DNA from: Actinomycetes bacterium
Lineage (GTDB): Bacteria > Actinomycetota > Acidimicrobiia > Acidimicrobiales > RAAP-2
Assembly: GCA_021849765.1 (NCBI GenBank)
Contig: JAJZSM010000006.1
Coordinates: forward strand, 1 to 10,085
Direction: 5' to 3'
DNA: 10,085 nucleotides
In this document: positions 6,458 to 10,085 of the stretch, in pieces
How positions within the stretch are numbered: position 1 is the first letter of the stretch
Layout of the letters: each line of letters starts with the position of its first letter
Notes under the pieces: generated by a model
What the model was told of the DNA's origin: nothing
The model's database searches: none
The model's input: only the letters and a program-made list of their open reading frames with translations
Made by a program: the position numbers and the translations under genes

Positions 6458-7248
6458 CGCAGCGAACCTCCCGCGATGCCCTGACTCTGGGCGCGACGCT
6501 CGTTGATGGTGACGAATCGCGCCTCGACCTCTTCAGCGGGAAGTTCGGTGAACCCGTTCTCGTCGAGGGTGATAATCATCGGGAAGAGGCTTCGAACGAA
6601 GTCGGGGCCCCCCGTGCTCGGGTCGTTATCCCCCGCCTCGTAGATAGCGAGCGCGCCGAGCTCGAGGGCCGCCTCGCGGTCGAGGTCAGCACGGAATCCC
6701 AAGCGCAGGGCGCTCTCGGCGAAGGGTGAGCCCGAGCCGATCGTCGCGAAATCACGCCGTTCGTAGCAGCCGCCGGCGCCGTCATACTCGAAGATCCGTC
6801 CGTCGCGGTGACTGGGGTCCCAGCCGGCGAGCAGTGGGATCACCATGAGCGGGCTGCCGAGGTTATTGCGCTGAATGATCGGCGACAGGTAGTTCGCCTT
6901 GCCCTCGAGGCTGAGCGAGGTGTCGGTCATCTTCTCGTAGTGCTCGAAGGAGAGCTGGGCCATGCGGATGAACTCCATCCCGCGCGCCGCGCTCCCCGAG
7001 ATCGCAAGGGCCGTGAAACGGTCTGCTGGCTCAATCTTTCGCACATCGCGACTCGCGATGTAATTGCTCGTGGCCTGACGGTCGCCCACCATGACGACGC
7101 CGCCGACGTAGCGCACGGCAATCACGGTGGTGGCGTGACGTCCTTCGACGCCAGAGCCCGACGGGTTCTCCACGAGCCCGGCGCGCTGGGCAAAGTGGAG
7201 GAAGGAGGGACCGGGATCGTCACTCGCGCTGAAGAGGGGAAGACCCAT
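6454..7248 (-). CDS. prcB: 20S proteasome beta subunit PrcB (catalytic, with propeptide)
   Basis: The 264-residue precursor forms the inner catalytic rings. A 39-residue propeptide is predicted to be removed autocatalytically at HA|TTVIAVRY, exposing Thr40 as the N-terminal nucleophile (mature Thr1). The mature part has GGVVMVGDRQ with Asp17 and SRDVRKIE with the catalytic Lys at mature position 32; the usual number is 33, so there is one residue fewer between them than in M. tuberculosis PrcB. ISGSAARGMEF, GRIFEYDGAGG and ATIGSGSPFAESALR (the SGS and nearby residues complete the active site) are intact. The subunit should be active. Its ATG directly abuts the pup stop (TAGATG), and the Shine-Dalgarno lies inside the last pup codons. 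Its own stop overlaps the prcA start. Confidence 0.97.
   Translation of the reverse strand: MGLPLFSASDDPGPSFLHFAQRAGLVENPSGSGVEGRHATTVIAVRYVGGVVMVGDRQATSNYIASRDVRKIEPADRFTALAISGSAARGMEFIRMAQLSFEHYEKMTDTSLSLEGKANYLSPIIQRNNLGSPLMVIPLLAGWDPSHRDGRIFEYDGAGGCYERRDFATIGSGSPFAESALRLGFRADLDREAALELGALAIYEAGDNDPSTGGPDFVRSLFPMIITLDENGFTELPAEEVEARFVTINERRAQSQGIAGGSLR
6465..6472 (-). promoter_or_regulatory. Shine-Dalgarno of prcA inside the prcB 3' end
   Basis: The minus strand reads GGGAGGTT at 6472-6465. The GGAGG core ends 9 nt before the prcA ATG at 6457. The core is formed by the Gly-Gly codons (GGA GGT) near the PrcB C-terminus. Together with the ATGA overlap this supports coupled translation. Confidence 0.8.
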
Positions 7249-7443
7249 CTACTCGCCTCCCTTTTGAACGTAATTGCGCACGAACTCCTCGGCGTTCTCC
7301 TCGAGGACTTCATCGATCTCGTCGAGCAAGTCGTCCAAATCGGCCTTCAGCTGTTCCCCTTTGGACGTGTCGACGTTGACCTCGGGCGCCGACTCCGTCG
7401 GGCGTGTCACTCGTTGCTTCTGAATCCGTTCTTGTTCAACCAT
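7249..7443 (-). CDS. pup: Prokaryotic ubiquitin-like protein Pup, ending in Gly-Gly-Glu
   Basis: The 64-residue product has the same length as M. tuberculosis Pup and is the small modifier that marks proteins for the proteasome. The N-terminal half (1-28) is polar and probably disordered; in the family this part is threaded into the ATPase pore to start unfolding. The acidic helical half (about 29-58) contains DDLLDEIDEVLEENAEEFVR, which binds the ATPase coiled coil and also PafA and Dop. The C-terminus is YVQKGGE, encoded AAG GGA GGC GAG TAG. The last residue is Glu, not Gln, so it is ready for ligation without deamidation. The ATG at 7443 lies 10 nt after the dop stop; AAGGG is only 1 nt from the ATG, so the ribosome-binding signal is weak. 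Confidence 0.97.
   Translation of the reverse strand: MVEQERIQKQRVTRPTESAPEVNVDTSKGEQLKADLDDLLDEIDEVLEENAEEFVRNYVQKGGE
7256..7263 (-). promoter_or_regulatory. Shine-Dalgarno of prcB inside the last codons of pup
   Basis: The minus strand reads AAGGGAGG at 7263-7256 and ends 7 nt before the prcB ATG at 7248. It is made by the codons for the conserved Lys-Gly-Gly of the Pup C-terminus. The stop codon of pup abuts the ATG, so ribosomes finishing pup are placed directly at prcB. Confidence 0.82.
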
Positions 7444-7453
7444 GCCCTTAGTT

Positions 7454-8941
7454 CTACCCGCCCAAAGCGGACAATAGGTCTATAGCCGTTGAATTCGTTT
7501 CAAAGAGGTGGGCCGTCAATGCGGCGGTGCCGCGCAAGGGATCGGGCATGGGTACGCGCTGCAGGGGCCCATCGCCGAGGTCAAAGACCACTGAGTCCCA
7601 ATTCGCGGCGGCGATGGACTCGGGGAAGCGCTTGACGCATTGACCACGAAAGTATGCCCGGGTGGAGCCCGGTGGTTCTTCGATTGCGGCATTGATGGAG
7701 TTCTCGTCGAAGAGTTGCCGAAGTCCGACGCGCGCCGCCAAGGACCGACCGGGACGAAGGTCGTGGTACTGCAGGTCGATCGCCCGCAAACGTGCGTCGT
7801 CCTCGGCGAGGTCGTAGCGATCGCGGTAGCCCTCGACGATGCGCTGCTTGGCGACCCAGTCGACCCGGTCGGCGACGGCGGCGGGGTCGTCGCGCACGCC
7901 GTCGAGCATCTCGCGCCACTGGTCCAGAATGAATTGCACCTCGTCGTGATCGCCCACAGCATCGCAGCCGTGCTGGTCGACGTAGCGCCTGGCCAGTGTC
8001 CAGAGTTCGTCCTGGAAGTCCCAGGCCGTGCGCGAACGCTCGTCGACGCAGTCGACCGCCGACTGCATCGTGAGGTCCGTGGCGAAGGTGCGTACCGCTC
8101 GAACGGGGTCGCGTGGTGCGGCCGGGAACCCACGAAATCCCTGGTCCTCGAGGGTAGCGAGCAGTAACGCCGTCGCCCCGAGCTTCACGGCCGTCGCATA
8201 CTGGCTGAGGTTGGCGTCGCCGATGATCACGTGGAGGCGCCGAAAGCGTTCGGCATCGCCGTGGGTCTCGTCTCGGGTGTTGATGATGGGACGTTTCAGT
8301 GTGGTCTCGAGGCCGACCACCTCCTCGAAGAACTCGGCGCGTTGGCTCAGCTGGTAGGCCGGCCGCCCCCCCCGGGGTCGGTCGGACTCGAAGCCCACCT
8401 TGCCGGCGCCAACGACGATCTGGCGCGAGACGAAGTGCGGCACGAGGGCCCGGACAAGGTCGCCGAACTCGACTGACCTTGCGACCAGGTAGTTCTCGTG
8501 ACAGCCGTAGGAGTTGCCCTTACCGTCGGAGTTGTTCTTGTAGATGGTGATCGCCTGAGCGGGATCGAGCGACTCGTTAGCGAAGCGTTGAGCCCGCCGC
8601 AGCACCTCCTCGCCCGCGACGTCGAAGCGCACGGCTTCGAGGGGCGAGCGGCATTCGGGCGAGGAGTACTCGGGGTGCGCGTGGTCCACGTAGAGCCGCG
8701 CGCCGTTGGCGAGCACGGTGTTGGCGAGTTGGGTCTCTACGATCGGGGCGAAGGCGGTTAGCCCCGCCAGGCCTCGTGCATCCACGCCGGGCGTCTCACC
8801 CTCGAAGTCCCAGTTGATGTGGGTCATCCCCCGCTGGGCGTAGGCGTTGACGATCACACTGGAGGCGGCGATTGGGTCTTGGTCGGGCCCGCCGGCGATG
8901 CCGAACTCGGTCTCGATGCCGAGGACTTTAGCGATGGCCAC
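7454..8941 (-). CDS. dop: Depupylase/Pup deamidase Dop
   Basis: From the GTG at 8941 this encodes 495 residues, the usual Dop length. Dop cleaves the Pup-lysine isopeptide bond and, where Pup ends in Gln, deamidates it; ATP binding is required. The start KVLGIETEFGI (5-15) has Glu10 as the expected metal ligand. A roughly 40-residue insertion (about 40-78, with WDFEGE and DARG) is the Dop-loop that separates Dop from PafA. ARLYVDHAHPEYSSPEC (81-97) carries Asp86, the expected catalytic Asp. YKNNSDGKGNSYGCHENY, YQLSQRAEFFEE, RPIINTRDE and RRLHVIIGDANLSQ follow. An ATG at 8989 would add 16 residues overlapping the ATPase gene by 44 nt; these residues are unlike Dop, so GTG is preferred. It starts 4 nt after the ATPase stop. 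A run of eight G lies at 8373-8366 in a variable loop. Confidence 0.95.
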   Translation of the reverse strand: MAIAKVLGIETEFGIAGGPDQDPIAASSVIVNAYAQRGMTHINWDFEGETPGVDARGLAGLTAFAPIVETQLANTVLANGARLYVDHAHPEYSSPECRSPLEAVRFDVAGEEVLRRAQRFANESLDPAQAITIYKNNSDGKGNSYGCHENYLVARSVEFGDLVRALVPHFVSRQIVVGAGKVGFESDRPRGGRPAYQLSQRAEFFEEVVGLETTLKRPIINTRDETHGDAERFRRLHVIIGDANLSQYATAVKLGATALLLATLEDQGFRGFPAAPRDPVRAVRTFATDLTMQSAVDCVDERSRTAWDFQDELWTLARRYVDQHGCDAVGDHDEVQFILDQWREMLDGVRDDPAAVADRVDWVAKQRIVEGYRDRYDLAEDDARLRAIDLQYHDLRPGRSLAARVGLRQLFDENSINAAIEEPPGSTRAYFRGQCVKRFPESIAAANWDSVVFDLGDGPLQRVPMPDPLRGTAALTAHLFETNSTAIDLLSALGG

Positions 8942-8945
8942 CGGT

Positions 8946-10085
8946 CTACAGGTACTGGCCGGTGCCGACGTGCTGGATCGATCGACCACCCTTGGTCTCC
9001 GCCTCCTCGCGGTTGATCAGGGTGCGGATGAAGACAATCCGCTCGCCCTTCTTGCCCGAGATCCTCGCCCAGTCGTCCGGGTTGGTGGTGTTGGGCAGGT
9101 CCTCGTTCTCGCGGTACTCCTGGCGGATCGACTCGAGCAGGTCGTCGACGCGCAGGCCACGCGGACCGCTGGCGATCTCTCGCTTGACCGCCAGTTTCTT
9201 CGCGCGACGGACGATGTTCTCGATCATCGCGCCCGACGCGAAGTCCTTGAAGTAGAGCACTTCCTTGTCGCCACCCTGGTAGGTGACCTCGAGGAACCGG
9301 TTCTCGTCGTCGATGCGGTACATCGTGCTCACCGTCTCCTCGATCATGGCGCGGATGGCCTTGTCACGGTCACCCCCGCCGAGGCCGTGCACCACGGCAT
9401 CGTCGATCGGCAGCGAGGGATGGATGTAGCGCTGGAAGATCTGGGCGGCCGCCTCGGCGTCGGGACGCTCGATTTTGATCTTGACGTCGAGCCGACCGGG
9501 TCGAAGGATGGCCGGGTCGATGAGATCCTCGCGGTTGGTTGCGCCAATGACGATGACGTCGCGTAGCGACTCCACACCGTCGATCTCGGCGAGCAGTTGC
9601 GGAACGATCGTCGACTCCATGTCCGAGCTGATGCCCGTGCCGCGCGTACGGAACAGCGAGTCCATCTCGTCGAAGAAGACGATGACGGGCACGCCCTCCT
9701 CGGCCTTCTCGCGGGCTCGCTGGAAGACGAGACGGATCTGGCGCTCGGTCTCGCCAACGTACTTGTTGAGCAACTCTGGTCCCTTGATGTTCAAGAAGTA
9801 GGAACGCACGTTCCGGTTGCCGCTCAATTCACCGACCTTGGCGGACAACGAGTTTGCCACGGCCTTGGCGATCAGGGTCTTGCCGCAGCCGGGCGGACCG
9901 TAGAGGAGGATCCCCTTGGGGGCGGGTAGCTCGTACTCAGAGAACAGCGCTCGGTGCAGGTACGGCAATTCGACCGCGTCGGTGATCAACTCGATCTGGG
10001 AGTCCAGGCCGCCGACGTCGGCGTAGGTGATGTCGGGCACCTCTTCGAGGACCAGCGCCTCGGCCTCTTGGCGGGCGAGCTTCTC
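8946..10085 (-). CDS. arc: Proteasome-associated AAA ATPase (ARC/Mpa), C-terminal 379 residues
   Basis: The frame is open at the right edge, so the N-terminal coiled coil and OB domains are mostly outside the window; the first visible residues, rich in Glu, Ala and Leu, precede [13 protein letters not shown]. The protein is the hexameric motor that captures pupylated proteins, unfolds them and feeds them to the 20S core. Visible in order (numbered from the edge) are Walker A GPPGCGKT (63-70), the pore-loop segment [10 protein letters not shown], Walker [11 protein letters not shown], sensor 1 [10 protein letters not shown] and the arginine-finger region [11 protein letters not shown]. The C-terminus is GTGQYL: the penultimate Tyr and last Leu are the tail that docks in the PrcA pockets and opens the gate. 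The stop is TAG at 8948-8946. The symbol mpa is used for the mycobacterial orthologue. A GTG at 10040 is internal, not the start. Confidence 0.96.
   Translation of the reverse strand, partial: EKLARQEAEALVLEEVPDITYADVGGLDSQIELITDAVELPYLHRALFSEYELPAPKGILLYGPPGCGKTLIAKAVANSLSAKVGELSGNRNVRSYFLNIKGPELLNKYVGETERQIRLVFQRAREKAEEGVPVIVFFDEMDSLFRTRGTGISSDMESTIVPQLLAEIDGVESLRDVIVIGATNREDLIDPAILRPGRLDVKIKIERPDAEAAAQIFQRYIHPSLPIDDAVVHGLGGGDRDKAIRAMIEETVSTMYRIDDENRFLEVTYQGGDKEVLYFKDFASGAMIENIVRRAKKLAVKREIASGPRGLRVDDLLESIRQEYRENEDLPNTTNPDDWARISGKKGERIVFIRTLINREEAETKGGRSIQHVGTGQYL

Noticed and set aside
7471..7503. AT-rich pocket at the dop 3' end with TTGAAA (7503-7498), TATAGA (7484-7479) and TATTGT (7476-7471), considered as a promoter for pup-prcBA
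   Set aside because: Spacing is 13 or 21 nt between the -35-like and -10-like hexamers, outside the normal 16-19 nt. It is inside coding sequence, so it is not reported as a feature, though 5' end mapping might still find weak initiation there.
8847..9566. Plus-strand open frame of 239 codons antisense to the ATPase and dop
   Set aside because: It is a shadow of the ATPase reading frame, biased to Val, Asp and Arg, with no family match.

Overview
This is a gene-dense, GC-rich window in which every supported gene lies on the minus strand, so transcription runs from the right end (10085) to the left end (1). The core is a complete Pup-proteasome locus: proteasome ATPase (arc/mpa), dop, pup, prcB, prcA and pafA. 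This set occurs mainly in Actinomycetota. High GC, GTG starts and the SPase I-tat-helY neighbourhood fit a high-GC actinobacterium. The compact order and the lack of mycobacterial-type spacer genes make a lineage outside Mycobacteriales (for example Acidimicrobiia-like) my best guess, but this is inference only.

Layout in transcription order: ATPase 3' part (10085-8946, 5' end outside the window), dop (8941-7454), pup (7443-7249), prcB (7248-6454), prcA (6457-5777), pafA (5772-4399), type I signal peptidase (4374-3751), a TatA/TatB-family subunit (3720-3292), tatC (3285-2557), a HelY/Ski2-like DEVH helicase (2560-434) and the first 136 codons of a ThyX-superfamily protein (409-1, running off the left end). 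The largest gap between genes is 30 nt; several junctions are overlaps or direct abutments. No RNA gene, mobile element, CRISPR array or convincing hairpin terminator was seen.

How the genes work together: PafA ligates the C-terminal glutamate of Pup to substrate lysines. The ATPase recognises Pup, unfolds the conjugate and threads it into the PrcA/PrcB core. Dop removes Pup for recycling. Pup here already ends in Gly-Gly-Glu, so the Dop deamidation step needed for Gly-Gly-Gln Pups should be dispensable. The next block encodes protein export (signal peptidase, Tat subunits), then an RNA/DNA helicase. In Mycobacterium tuberculosis pafA is followed by pafB-pafC-tatA-tatC-helY; here pafBC is absent and a signal peptidase occupies that place.

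Translation-start architecture differs along the locus. prcB and prcA have strong Shine-Dalgarno sequences built from Gly-Gly codons of the preceding gene. The signal peptidase, the Tat subunit and the ThyX-like gene lack them and instead have a TANNNT -10-like hexamer 6-9 nt before the start codon, which suggests leaderless or nearly leaderless internal transcripts. I did not find an undescribed system; the notable points are the gene content, the Pup terminus, the start signals and a variant ThyX motif.
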